Below are positions 1 to 8,658 of a DNA stretch of 64,000 nucleotides, piece by piece; positions within the stretch are counted from its first letter, which is position 1, and each line of letters starts with the position of its first letter. Below the pieces are notes generated by a model. The model searched no databases, was not told the DNA's origin, and worked only from the letters and a program-made list of their open reading frames with translations. The stretch is from Paraburkholderia flava (lineage in GTDB: Bacteria > Pseudomonadota > Gammaproteobacteria > Burkholderiales > Burkholderiaceae), in contig NZ_SMRO01000001.1 in the NCBI RefSeq assembly GCF_004359985.1, forward strand, positions 248,001 to 312,000, written 5' to 3'. Both the position numbers and the translations under genes were made by a program.

Positions 1-791
1 CTGCAGCACGCACGGTGAGCAAGGCGCCGCATTTTCAGGCGGCGGTTCCGGTGATCGTGCGGTTCTCGAACTTTGCCGGCATTCCGGATATTCCCGACAA
101 TCAAACACTCGCTTCGCCGCGTGGGTTTGCGATCAAGTTCAAGCTCCCCGACGGCAGCGACAGCGATATCGTCGCGCACTCGTTCAACGGTTTTCCGTCC
201 CCCACAGCGGACGATTTCCGCGACCTGCTGATCGCGATCGGAACGAGTGGCCCGAACGCGCCGAAGCCCACGCCGCTAGATGGTTATCTGGCGAGTCATC
301 CGGTAGCGAAGGCGTTTCTGACCGCGCACAAGCCGTTTCCTACCAGCTATGCGACGTTGCCGTACTTCGGCGTCAACACGTTCAGATTCATCGATGCGAA
401 AGGCGTCGTGACGTATGGGCGTTATCAGTTTCTGCCGATGGACGGCGATCACTATCTGTCGGATGCGGCGGCGGCCAAGGTCGCGCCGGACTTTCTTCAA
501 TCCGAGATCCGTCAGCGTGTGACACACAGGCCAGTCCGGTTCCGGCTGGTTCTGCAGATCGCGCAACCGGGCGACAAGCTCGACGATCCGTCGATCGCAT
601 GGTCCAGCACGCATCGCACCGTGGAACTCGGCACGATCTCGATCACGAAGGCGGTGGCCGACAACGTGCTTGCGCAGCGTCATCTGCTGTTCATGCCGAA
701 TGCGCTGCCGCCCGGTATCGAAGTGGAAGATCCGATGATCAATGCGCGTTCCGCTGCTTATCCGGTTTCGTTTGCGCGTCGTCAGCAATAG
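1..791 (+). CDS. Catalase-family peroxidase (SrpA-like), 5' end outside window
   Basis: This is the C-terminal part of a small haem catalase/peroxidase of the SrpA-like group, which breaks down peroxides. The reading frame is open to the left edge (in frame from base 3), so the true start lies outside the window; the GTG at 15 is an internal Val codon, not a start. Visible family features are the VIVRFSNFAGIPD stretch, the ASPRGFAIKFKLPDG segment that follows the haem pocket in catalases, and an FRFIDAKG strand. The catalytic His region near the N terminus is missing. Full SrpA-like proteins have about 350 residues, so roughly 90 residues are cut off. A haem protein of the HTHP family starts 71 bp downstream on the same strand, which fits a peroxide-defence group. 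Family assignment is firm; substrate preference cannot be read from the sequence. Confidence 0.85.
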   Translation, partial: AARTVSKAPHFQAAVPVIVRFSNFAGIPDIPDNQTLASPRGFAIKFKLPDGSDSDIVAHSFNGFPSPTADDFRDLLIAIGTSGPNAPKPTPLDGYLASHPVAKAFLTAHKPFPTSYATLPYFGVNTFRFIDAKGVVTYGRYQFLPMDGDHYLSDAAAAKVAPDFLQSEIRQRVTHRPVRFRLVLQIAQPGDKLDDPSIAWSSTHRTVELGTISITKAVADNVLAQRHLLFMPNALPPGIEVEDPMINARSAAYPVSFARRQQ

Positions 792-862
792 CGGTTAGCG
801 GTCGAGGCGGCCTCGCCGTCTCGACGTAGTTCGATTATGGGTAACACGCGGGAGACGTCACC

Positions 863-1099
863 ATGAACACCACACTCGTACCGGGCAATTCCCTCATCAC
901 GGAAACGCCTGAAGAAGGGCGGCAGCTTGCCGTCAAGATGGCCCGGTTAATCGTCAAGGCCACACAGCCGGACGAGACTGTCCGCGAGAAACTGCGCGCC
1001 GTGTACGCCAATGACGCAAGCATGCTTTTACAGGTCGGCCACGTCGTGGCGATCGAATTCAAGACGATTGCCGCAGCGAATGACTACTGGCGCAAGTAG
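863..1099 (+). CDS. Hexameric tyrosine-coordinated haem protein (HTHP)
   Basis: This 78-residue protein matches my knowledge of the HTHP family described from Ruegeria (Silicibacter) pomeroyi: a small helical protein that forms a hexamer, binds one haem per subunit through a Tyr ligand and shows peroxidase and catalase activity. Recognisable elements are LITETPEEGRQLAVK near the N terminus, KATQPDETVREKLRAVY in the middle and IAAANDYWRK at the C terminus. The Tyr in RAVYAND (Y48) aligns with the haem-ligating Tyr of the family. There is no signal peptide, so it should be cytoplasmic. An AGGAG-like ribosome site is absent, but GGGAGA lies about 9 bp before the ATG. It sits directly behind a catalase-family gene, which supports an oxidative-stress role. 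The family is recognised from memory without a search. Confidence 0.85.
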   Translation: MNTTLVPGNSLITETPEEGRQLAVKMARLIVKATQPDETVREKLRAVYANDASMLLQVGHVVAIEFKTIAAANDYWRK

Positions 1100-1177
1100 C
1101 GGGGTAGAGAAGTAGACGAACCCGAATCGAATCGCGGCGTGTCGCCTTTACACCGCTTTATTCAAGGAAAAATTCAC

Positions 1178-1570
1178 ATGCCGATGCTTAAATTCGACAT
1201 CATTCAAGGCCGCACCGACGAACAGCTGCGCACACTGCTGGATGCAGCTCATCAGGCGATGGTGCAGGCATTCGACGTCCCCGTGACCGACCGCTATCAA
1301 TGCGTCGCACAGCATCGACCGAACGAACTGGTGATCGAAGACACCGGGCTCGGGTATCCGCGTTCGAAAGACGTCGTTCTGCTGACTGCCGTGAGCCGCA
1401 AGCGTACCGAGCCGCAGAAGGTCGAGTTCTATCGGTTGCTCGTCGAGAACCTGCAAGCGAAATGCGGTATCTCACCGGACGACGTGGTCGTGTCCATCGT
1501 CGAAAACGACGACGCGGACTGGTCGTTTGGCCGGGGACGCGCGCAGTTTCTGACGGGTGAGTTGACGTAA
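1178..1570 (+). CDS. Tautomerase-superfamily protein (Tautomerase_2 type)
   Basis: This encodes about 130 residues of the tautomerase superfamily, in which the N-terminal Pro left after Met removal is the catalytic base. I choose the ATG at 1178 rather than the upstream ATG-like start at 1139, because it begins Met-Pro-Met-Leu-Lys-Phe and is preceded by AAGGAAAA. The longer form would bury the Pro. The length and the segments [16 protein letters not shown] and [16 protein letters not shown] resemble the Tautomerase_2 family found widely in Burkholderia. The enzyme is expected in the cytoplasm. The substrate is unknown: members act on keto-enol compounds or as dehalogenases, and nothing here decides between them. 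It lies 78 bp behind the HTHP gene on the same strand and may be cotranscribed. Confidence 0.8.
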   Translation: MPMLKFDIIQGRTDEQLRTLLDAAHQAMVQAFDVPVTDRYQCVAQHRPNELVIEDTGLGYPRSKDVVLLTAVSRKRTEPQKVEFYRLLVENLQAKCGISPDDVVVSIVENDDADWSFGRGRAQFLTGELT

Positions 1571-1619
1571 CGGAGCCAGCGGTTTTTTTGTCGCGCGTCG
1601 CAGTCCGGATGTTGAGTCA

Positions 1620-1652
1620 CTGTCCCGGCGTTACTTCAAATCGCCGGGACAG
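1620..1652. terminator. 11-bp stem between convergent genes
   Basis: CTGTCCCGGCG (1620-1630) pairs perfectly with CGCCGGGACAG (1642-1652) around an 11-base loop. It lies between the convergent tautomerase and autotransporter genes. No T-run follows on either strand, so it is a candidate terminator or transcript-end structure rather than a canonical intrinsic terminator. Confidence 0.45.
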
Positions 1653-1725
1653 CGATGCGTTCTCAAACTATCGGATCATCCGCGGTCCAGATCCGGACAC
1701 GGACATAGCGACATTCGCTTTTGCC

Positions 1726-4700
1726 TCACCATTTCCAGCCTACGCCGGCGTTGACTCCGACCTGAGCACCCGTCGTCGAGAGACCCGCGCCGTAAGACCA
1801 TCTTCCGCTGTCGGAGAGCGCCTTGAAGTTGATCGCGAGCGCGCCATACCCCTGGAATCCGCCGACACCGACACCCAGTTCCTGTTCGCCAGGCGCCAGC
1901 GTCGGCATGTAGGTTCCGGCCATCGCCATGCTCATCGCGATGCCTGAGTACGCGACGCGCGCGACGTTGTTGACGTTGCTCTGCACGCTCTGCAACTGCT
2001 GCAGGTTCACTGCGTCGGTCGGGTTCACGCCCGGCGCGACGTTCGTGATGCGCCGCTCGCTACCGGCCGAACCCACCGACACCGTGTTCGCCTCGTTCGC
2101 GACCGAGCCCGAGCCGATCGCTACAGAGTTCGCGCCGCTGGCGATCGAGTTCGCACCGAGCGCCGTCGATTGCGTGCCGGTCGCCTGCGACTGGAAGCCC
2201 ATCGCCGTCGAACCCTGACCTTGCGCGGTCGCCCGGAAGCCGATCGCCGTCGTGTTCGTGTCCTGCGCCAGCGACTGCGAACCCATTGCCGTCGCGCCGT
2301 TCGCGACCGTCGTCGTGGTCGCGCCGTTCACACCGGCGATCGTGCCGGCCTGCGCGCAGGTGCCCGACGTTGTCGTGTCGACGCCGTTGGCTGTACCGCA
2401 ACTGCCGGCGTTCACCGTGGTGACCGACGTGTTGTTGAACGTGCGGCCTTGCGTCGATGTGTCGCCGCCGTTCTGGTTGTGGTTCGGGCCACCCGGGCTC
2501 AGCGTCGAGGCCGTCGTGCTGAGACCGGTCGACAGGCTGCTGAGACCTGTGGAGGTCGACGTCGACAGATTGCTGAGACCCGTCGACGTCGAAGTCGACA
2601 GACTGGCCAGGTTGTTGTTGGTCGTGCTCAACTGACTGGCAATCTGGAACAGCTGGCTACCGTTGATCGCGTCGGTGCTGCTGGCTGATATCCGGCCGGC
2701 CGCGACGTTGGTGAGCTGCCGCTCGGCGCCCGGCGCGCCGAAGCTCACGACGCCGACCGGCGCTGCGCCGGCAAACGGGCCGAGCGTCATCGAACCGAAC
2801 GAGACCGAGGGGACCTGTACGGCTGCAGCGTTCGCCACGGAACCGGCACCGAGGGCGACCGAGTTGGCGATGCTGGCTGTTGCGCCATTGCCGACCGCCA
2901 CGCTGCTGGCACCCGACGCGAATGCGTTGGTGCCCGCCGCGAGTGCGTTGATGCCGGTCGCGCCGTCGTTGTTGTAGTTCGCTTGCTGCGTGCCGTTGTC
3001 GTTCACGCTGTAGTAGTGCGTGCGTGTGGACGACACGACCGTCGACAGGCTCGATACGCCGCTGGTCGCGGTCGAGAGACCGGTCGACAGACTCGACACG
3101 TTGCTGTTCGTTGTGCTCAGGCCAGTGGACAGCGAGGTCAGGCCGGTCGAGGTCGAGGTCGACAGGCTGGTGACGTTGCTGTTGGTCGAGCTCAAGCCGG
3201 TGGACAGTGAGGTCAGTCCGGTCGATGTCGACGTGGACAGGCTCGTCAGGCTGCTGCCGGTTGTGCTCAAGCCGGTCGACAGACTCGTGATGCCGGTCGA
3301 GGTTGAAGTCGACAGGGAGACGACGCCGGTGGACAGGCTGTTGATGCCGGTTGATGTTGAGCTCGACAGGCTCGTGACGTTGCTGTTTGTTGTGCTCAGG
3401 CCGGTCGAGAGGCTGGTGATGCCGGTCGAGGTGGACGTGGACAGCGAAGTCAGACCCGTCGACAGTGAACTGATGCCCGTTGATGTTGAGGTCGACAGGC
3501 TCGTGACGTTGCTGTTTGTTGTGCTCAGGCCGGTCGAGAGGCTGGTGATGCCGGTCGAGGTGGACGTGGACAGCGAAGTCAGACCCGTCGACAGTGAACT
3601 GATGCCCGTTGATGTTGAGGTCGACAGGCTCGTGACGTTGCTGTTCGTGGTGCTCAGGCCGGTCGACAAGCTGCTGATGCCGGTCGAGGTCGAGGTGGAC
3701 AGCGAAGTCACGCCAGTCGACAGCGAGCTAATGCCGGTCGATGTAGAGCTGGACAGGCTCGTGACATTGCTGTTCGTGGTGCTCAGGCCGGTCGACAAGC
3801 TGCTGATACCTGTCGAGGTTGAGGTGGACAGCGAGCTGATACCTGTAGACGTCGAGCTCGACAGACTCGTCACGTTGCTGTTCGTTGTGCTGAGGCCGGT
3901 CGAGAGGCTGCTGATGCCGGTCGAGGTCGAGGTGGACAGCGAGCTGATGCCCGTAGACGTTGAGCTCGACAGACTCGTCACGTTGCTGTTCGTGGTACTC
4001 AGGCCAGTCGACAAGCTGCTGATACCTGTCGAGGTCGAGGTGGACAGCGAGCTGATACCTGTAGACGTCGAGCTCGAAAGACTCGTCACGTTGCTGTTGG
4101 TCGTGCTCAGGCCCGTCGACAGGCTACTGATGCCGGTCGAGGTCGAAGTGGACAGCGAACTCACACCAGTCGACAGAGAGCTGATGCCTGTGGACGTCGA
4201 GCTCGACAGGCTCGTGACGTTGCTGTTCGTTGTACTCAAACCCGTTGACAGGCTGCTAATGCCAGTCGAGGTTGAGGTCGACAGACTCGTCACGTTGCTA
4301 TTCGTGGTGCTCAGGCCAGTCGACAAGCTGCTGATGCTAGTCGAAGTCGAGGTGGACAGCGAGCTAATGCCGGTCGATGTAGAGCTCGAAAGGCTCGTGA
4401 CGTTGCTGTTCGTGGTGCTCAGGCCAGTCGACAAGCTGCTGATGGCGGTCGAGGTCGAGGTGGACAACGAAGTCACGCCAGTCGACAGCGAACTGATGCC
4501 TGTGGACGTTGAGCTCGACAGGCTCGTCACGTTGCTGTTCGTGGTACTCAGACCAGTCGACAGGCTGCTGATGCCAGTCGAAGTCGAGGTCGACAGCGAA
4601 CTGATACCTGTAGATGTCGAGCTCGAAAGACTCGTTACGTTGCTATTGGTCGTGCTCAGGCCAGTCGACAGAGAGCTGATGCCTGTGGACGTCGAGCTCG

Positions 4701-7700
4701 AAAGGCTCGTGACGTTGCTGTTCGTTGTACTCAAACCCGTCGACAAGCTGCTAATGCCAGTCGAGGTTGAGGTGGACAGCGAGCTGATACCTGTAGATGT
4801 CGAGCTCGAAAGACTCGTCACGTTGCTATTGGTCGTGCTCAGGCCCGTTGACAGGCTACTGATGCCAGTCGAGGTCGAAGTGGACAGTGAACTCACACCA
4901 GTCGACAACGAGCTGATGCCTGTAGACGTCGAGCTCGAAAGGCTGGTCACATTGCTGTTCGTCGTGCTCAAACCCGTCGACAGGCTGCTGATACCTGTCG
5001 AGGTCGAGGTGGACAGCGAGCTGATACCTGTCGATGTAGAGCTCGACAGACTCGTCACGTTGCTATTCGTGGTACTCAGGCCAGTCGACAAACTGCTGAT
5101 GCCAGTCGAGGTCGAGGTCGACAACGAGCTGATACCTGTAGACGTCGAGCTCGAAAGGCTGGTCACATTGCTGTTCGTGGTGCTCAGCCCAGTCGACAGG
5201 CTGCTAATACCAGTCGACGTCGAAGTAGACAGCGAACTCACGCCAGTCGACAACGAACTGATGCCCGTCGAAGTGGAACTCGACAGACTCGCTACATTGC
5301 TGTTGGTCGTGCTCAGACCGGTCGACAGGCTACTGATACCGGTCGAGGTCGAAGTGGACAGTGAGCTCACGCCAGTCGACAGCGAACTGATGCCCGTCGA
5401 AGTAGAGCTCGACAGACTCGCTACGTTACTGTTGGTCGTGCTCAGGCCAGTCGACAGGCTACTGATGCCAGTCGACGTCGAAGTAGACAGCGAACTCACG
5501 CCAGTCGACAACGAGCTGATGCCGGTCGAAGTGGAACTCGACAGACTCGCTACGTTACTGTTGGTCGTGCTCAGACCAGTAGAGAGGCTGCTGATACCCG
5601 TCGAAGTCGACGTAGACAGCGAGGTGATCCCCGTCGACGTGGAGCTCGACAGACTCGTCACGTTGCTGTTCGCCGTGCTCAACCCGGTCGACAACGAGCT
5701 AATCCCAGTCGACAGATTACCCACACCCGTCGACAGCGAATTGACCGCCGTATTCGTCGCGAACAGCTGCGAGCCGTTGACCGCATCGGTGCTCGTGCTC
5801 GTGACGCGGCCCGCGGCCACGTTCGTCACCTGCCGTTCGGCGCCCACATCGCCCACCGACACGACACCGGTCGGGGTCGAGCCCGCGTAGTTGTAGGTCT
5901 GGCCGCCGATCGTGCCCGTCGCCGTCGGGTTCGACGGTGCGGTCTTCGCGGTGCTGCCCAGCGCCACGCTGTTGGCATCGGCCGCGGTCGCGCCATTGCC
6001 GATCGCGACTCCGTTCTGCGCGCTCGCGCTCGCCGCGTTGCCCGCCGCCACGCTGCTGGCACCCGCCGCGCTCGCGTTCGTGCCCATCGCGAGGGCGTTC
6101 ACGCCGGTCGCGCCGTCGTTGTTGTAGTTGCCCTGCTGCGTGCCGTTGTCGTTCACGCTGTAGTAGTGCGTGCGTGTGGCCGATACGACCGTCGACAGAC
6201 TCGACACGCTGCTGCCGGTCGTGCTCAGGCCGGTCGACAGCGAGGTGATCCCGGTCGATGCGGAGCTCGACAGGCTTGTGACGTTGCTGTTGGTCGTGCT
6301 GAGACCAGTCGACAGGCTGCTGATACCGGTCGAGGTCGACGTCGACAACGAACTGAGACCCGTCGACAGACTGCTAACGCCGGTCGAAGTCGATGTGGAC
6401 AGCGAGCTCATGCCTGTAGAGAGGCTACCGACGCTGCTGTTGGTCGTGCTCAGACCCGTCGACAGACTGCTGACACCAGTCGAGGTCGACGTCGACAGTG
6501 AGCTGATGCCCGTCGACGTGGAACTCGACAAGCTCGTTACGTTGCTGTTCGTGCTGCTCAAACCGGTCGACAAGCTACCGACGTTGCTGTTGGTCGTGCT
6601 TAACCCCGTCGACAAACTGCTAACGGCCGTCGAGGTTGACGTCGACAGTGAGCTGATGCCTGTCGACGTGGAACTCGACAAGCTCGTTACGTTGCTGTTC
6701 GTGCTGCTCAAACCGGTCGACAGGCTACCGACGTTGCTGTTGGTCGTGCTTAACCCCGTCGACAAACTGCTAACGGCCGTCGAGGTTGACGTCGACAGTG
6801 AGCTGATGCCAGTCGACGTAGAGCTCGACAAGCTCGTTACGTTGCTATTCGTGCTGCTTAAGCCAGTCGACAGGCTACCGACATTGCTGTTCGTGGTACT
6901 CAAACCTGTCGAGAGACTGCTGATACCAGTGGAGGTCGACGTCGACAGCGAGCTGATGCCTGACGACGTAGAACTCGAAAGACTCGTCACATTGCTATTC
7001 GCGCTGCTCAAGCCAGTCGACAAGCTACTGACGTTGCTGTTCGTCGTACTCAACCCCGTCGACAAACTGCTAACCCCAGTCGACGTCGATGTAGACAACG
7101 AGCTGATACCCGTCGACGTGGAACTCGAAAGGCTCTTCACATTGCTGTTGGCCGTGCTCAAACCAGTCGACAAACTGCTGATACCAGTCGAAGTCGACGT
7201 GGACAACGAGCTGATACCCGTCGATGTAGAACTCGACAGGCTCGCCACGTTACTGTTGGCCGTGCTCAAACCAGTCGACAAACTGCTGATACCAGTCGAA
7301 GTCGACGTGGACAAAGAGCTGATGCCGGTCGATGTAGAACTCGACAGGCTCGCCAGGTTACTGTTGGTCGTGCTTAGACCAGTCGACAGGCTGCTGACCC
7401 CAGTCGAAGTCGACGTGGACAATGAGCTGATACCCGTCGATGCAGAACTCGACAGGCTGGCCACGTTACTGTTGGTCGTGCTCAACCCAGTCGACAAGCT
7501 ACTAACCCCAGTCGAAGTCGACGTAGACAACGAGCTAATCCCCGTCGACGCAGAACTCGAAAGACTCGTCACATTGCTATTCGTGCTGCTCAAGCCAGTC
7601 GACAAGCTACTGACGTTGCTGTTCGTCGTACTCAACCCCGTCGACAAACTGCTAACCCCAGTCGACGTCGACGTGGACAACGAGCTAATCCCTGTCGACG

Positions 7701-8658
7701 TAGAGCTAGACAAACTAGCCACACTCGACCCAACCGACCCAACCGCCAGATTCGTCGCGTTGAGCTGCGATCCGTTAACCGCATCCGTACTGGTGGTCGA
7801 AAGGCGACCCGCAGCCACGTTCGTTATCGTGCGCTCCGCTCCGACCGACCCAACGCTGACGGTCGACCCGGGTGTCGTTCCGGCAAACCCGTAGCTCACG
7901 CCATTGATGGTCGCGCTGGTCGTCGCCACGGCTGCAGCCGTAACCGAATTGGAGCCCAACGCCACCGCATTTGCGTTGGTCGCCGTGGAATGCGGGCCGA
8001 TGACAACGGCATTGGTTCCTGCCGTGGTCGCACTCGATCCCGCGCCGAACACGATAGAGTTCTGTCCCGCTGCGTTGGCCCCGCCAGTGGCATCGCCACC
8101 AAACGCCAGTGCGCCGGCGCCCGATGCCGCCGATCCCGCGCCGATGGAAACGGCGTAGTCCCCCGTGGACGAGGTGCCGGTGCTATATGCATTGCCGCCG
8201 ATCGCAACCGCATTCTTCCCCGTGGCGACTGCCTGGTCGCCAATCGCAACCTGCGAGCCGGTACCGCTGGCGTTGGTACTCGTACCGATAGCGACTGGGG
8301 AAGAACCCGCGGACGACGTGCTGTTCGCCTGTGAGTTTCCACCAATCGCGACACCCGCATCCGGGGCGCCGGAAGTCGTGTTCTGGACTTGCGCATTCAG
8401 CCCGAGCGCAACACCGCCAAAAGCAGTACCGCTCTTCACAACGGCGCCTGTTCCAATCGCCACCGCGCCGGATCCTGTCGCTGTCGTTGCTCCGCCCGCC
8501 GTATATTGGGCGTGCGCAATATTGGTAGTGGAGATAATCGCCAGAACCGCGGTCGCTATAACCGATTTATTCGACTTTCGTCGGCTGGATGTAAGTTCTG
8601 AAACAGCAACCCAAGCGCCGAGCGCCGCATTCCAGATGGAGCGGTATGTGCGGTTCAT
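1726..8658 (-). CDS. Giant trimeric autotransporter adhesin (YadA-like) with SLST repeats
   Basis: A 2,310-residue type Vc autotransporter that should form a trimeric surface fibre. Order of parts: extended signal peptide region (about residues 1-31, MNRTYRSIWNAALGAWVAV) and hydrophobic signal core ending AHA (to about 50); a YadA-type head of AxAIG/AVALG repeats (about 60-260) closed by a neck motif (GAERTITNVAAG...DAVNGSQL); stalk 1 of SLST/SLSS repeats (about 307-820); head 2 with neck (about 820-970); stalk 2 (about 970-1870); head 3 with neck (about 1873-2007); a short stalk; head 4 with neck; and the C-terminal YadA anchor (about 2237-2310) ending in aromatic Trp (VGWKW). The stalks repeat 7-, 11- and 14-residue units such as SLSTGLSTTNSNVT and SLSSSTSTGIS. 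The minus-strand leader has GGGGAGA about 10 bases before the ATG. It is intact, with no frameshift in spite of the repeats. Likely role: adhesion, autoaggregation or biofilm. The ligand is unknown. Confidence 0.96.
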   Translation of the reverse strand: MNRTYRSIWNAALGAWVAVSELTSSRRKSNKSVIATAVLAIISTTNIAHAQYTAGGATTATGSGAVAIGTGAVVKSGTAFGGVALGLNAQVQNTTSGAPDAGVAIGGNSQANSTSSAGSSPVAIGTSTNASGTGSQVAIGDQAVATGKNAVAIGGNAYSTGTSSTGDYAVSIGAGSAASGAGALAFGGDATGGANAAGQNSIVFGAGSSATTAGTNAVVIGPHSTATNANAVALGSNSVTAAAVATTSATINGVSYGFAGTTPGSTVSVGSVGAERTITNVAAGRLSTTSTDAVNGSQLNATNLAVGSVGSSVASLSSSTSTGISSLSTSTSTGVSSLSTGLSTTNSNVSSLSTGLSSTNSNVTSLSSSASTGISSLSTSTSTGVSSLSTGLSTTNSNVASLSSSASTGISSLSTSTSTGVSSLSTGLSTTNSNLASLSSSTSTGISSLSTSTSTGISSLSTGLSTANSNVASLSSSTSTGISSLSTSTSTGISSLSTGLSTANSNVKSLSSSTSTGISSLSTSTSTGVSSLSTGLSTTNSNVSSLSTGLSSANSNVTSLSSSTSSGISSLSTSTSTGISSLSTGLSTTNSNVGSLSTGLSSTNSNVTSLSSSTSTGISSLSTSTSTAVSSLSTGLSTTNSNVGSLSTGLSSTNSNVTSLSSSTSTGISSLSTSTSTAVSSLSTGLSTTNSNVGSLSTGLSSTNSNVTSLSSSTSTGISSLSTSTSTGVSSLSTGLSTTNSSVGSLSTGMSSLSTSTSTGVSSLSTGLSSLSTSTSTGISSLSTGLSTTNSNVTSLSSSASTGITSLSTGLSTTGSSVSSLSTVVSATRTHYYSVNDNGTQQGNYNNDGATGVNALAMGTNASAAGASSVAAGNAASASAQNGVAIGNGATAADANSVALGSTAKTAPSNPTATGTIGGQTYNYAGSTPTGVVSVGDVGAERQVTNVAAGRVTSTSTDAVNGSQLFATNTAVNSLSTGVGNLSTGISSLSTGLSTANSNVTSLSSSTSTGITSLSTSTSTGISSLSTGLSTTNSNVASLSSSTSTGISSLSTGVSSLSTSTSTGISSLSTGLSTTNSNVASLSSSTSTGISSLSTGVSSLSTSTSTGISSLSTGLSTTNSNVASLSSSTSTGISSLSTGVSSLSTSTSTGISSLSTGLSTTNSNVTSLSSSTSTGISSLSTSTSTGISSLSTGLSTTNSNVTSLSSSTSTGISSLSTSTSTGISSLSTGLSTTNSNVTSLSSSTSTGISSLSTGVSSLSTSTSTGISSLSTGLSTTNSNVTSLSSSTSTGISSLSTSTSTGISSLSTGLSTTNSNVTSLSSSTSTGISSLSTGLSTTNSNVTSLSSSTSTGISSLSTSTSTGISSLSTGLSTTNSNVTSLSSSTSTGISSLSTGVTSLSTSTSTAISSLSTGLSTTNSNVTSLSSSTSTGISSLSTSTSTSISSLSTGLSTTNSNVTSLSTSTSTGISSLSTGLSTTNSNVTSLSSSTSTGISSLSTGVSSLSTSTSTGISSLSTGLSTTNSNVTSLSSSTSTGISSLSTSTSTGISSLSTGLSTTNSNVTSLSSSTSTGISSLSTSTSTGISSLSTGLSTTNSNVTSLSSSTSTGISSLSTSTSTGISSLSTGLSTTNSNVTSLSSSTSTGISSLSTGVTSLSTSTSTGISSLSTGLSTTNSNVTSLSTSTSTGISSLSTGLTSLSTSTSTGITSLSTGLSTTNSNVTSLSTSTSTGISSLSTGLTSLSTSTSTGITSLSTGLSTTNSNVTSLSSSTSTGINSLSTGVVSLSTSTSTGITSLSTGLSTTGSSLTSLSTSTSTGLTSLSTGLSSTNSNVTSLSTSTSTGLTSLSTGLSTTNSNVSSLSTGLSTATSGVSSLSTVVSSTRTHYYSVNDNGTQQANYNNDGATGINALAAGTNAFASGASSVAVGNGATASIANSVALGAGSVANAAAVQVPSVSFGSMTLGPFAGAAPVGVVSFGAPGAERQLTNVAAGRISASSTDAINGSQLFQIASQLSTTNNNLASLSTSTSTGLSNLSTSTSTGLSSLSTGLSTTASTLSPGGPNHNQNGGDTSTQGRTFNNTSVTTVNAGSCGTANGVDTTTSGTCAQAGTIAGVNGATTTTVANGATAMGSQSLAQDTNTTAIGFRATAQGQGSTAMGFQSQATGTQSTALGANSIASGANSVAIGSGSVANEANTVSVGSAGSERRITNVAPGVNPTDAVNLQQLQSVQSNVNNVARVAYSGIAMSMAMAGTYMPTLAPGEQELGVGVGGFQGYGALAINFKALSDSGRWSYGAGLSTTGAQVGVNAGVGWKW
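3353..3620 (-). repeat. 129-bp tandem duplication in the autotransporter stalk
   Basis: Two almost identical neighbouring copies are offset by 129 bp (for example CTCGACAGGCTCGTGACG near 3362 and its counterpart at 3491). Each copy encodes 43 residues made of 11+7+11+14-residue SLST units. The copies share even silent positions, in contrast to the diverged codons of more distant units, which indicates a recent duplication. The length is a multiple of three, so the frame is kept. Confidence 0.85.
6400..6950 (-). repeat. Three tandem 150-bp units in the autotransporter stalk
   Basis: The sequence GAACTCGACAAGCTCGTTAC occurs at 6521 and 6671, and a one-base variant at 6821, giving an exact 150-bp period. 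Each unit encodes 50 residues (14+14+11+11). The first two units are nearly identical; the third is more diverged. The period is a multiple of three, so gain or loss of a unit leaves the protein in frame. Confidence 0.85.

Noticed and set aside
3100..7700. CRISPR-like array in the repeat region
   Set aside because: The repeats are in-frame coding units of an adhesin without unique spacers, and no cas genes are present.
3020..7894. Long plus-strand open frames of 956 and 574 residues opposite the autotransporter
   Set aside because: They read the reverse of the SLST repeats in a stop-free frame and give monotonous RPVDRLLMPVEVEVD-like repeats. No start signal or independent protein character; explained by codon use of the adhesin.
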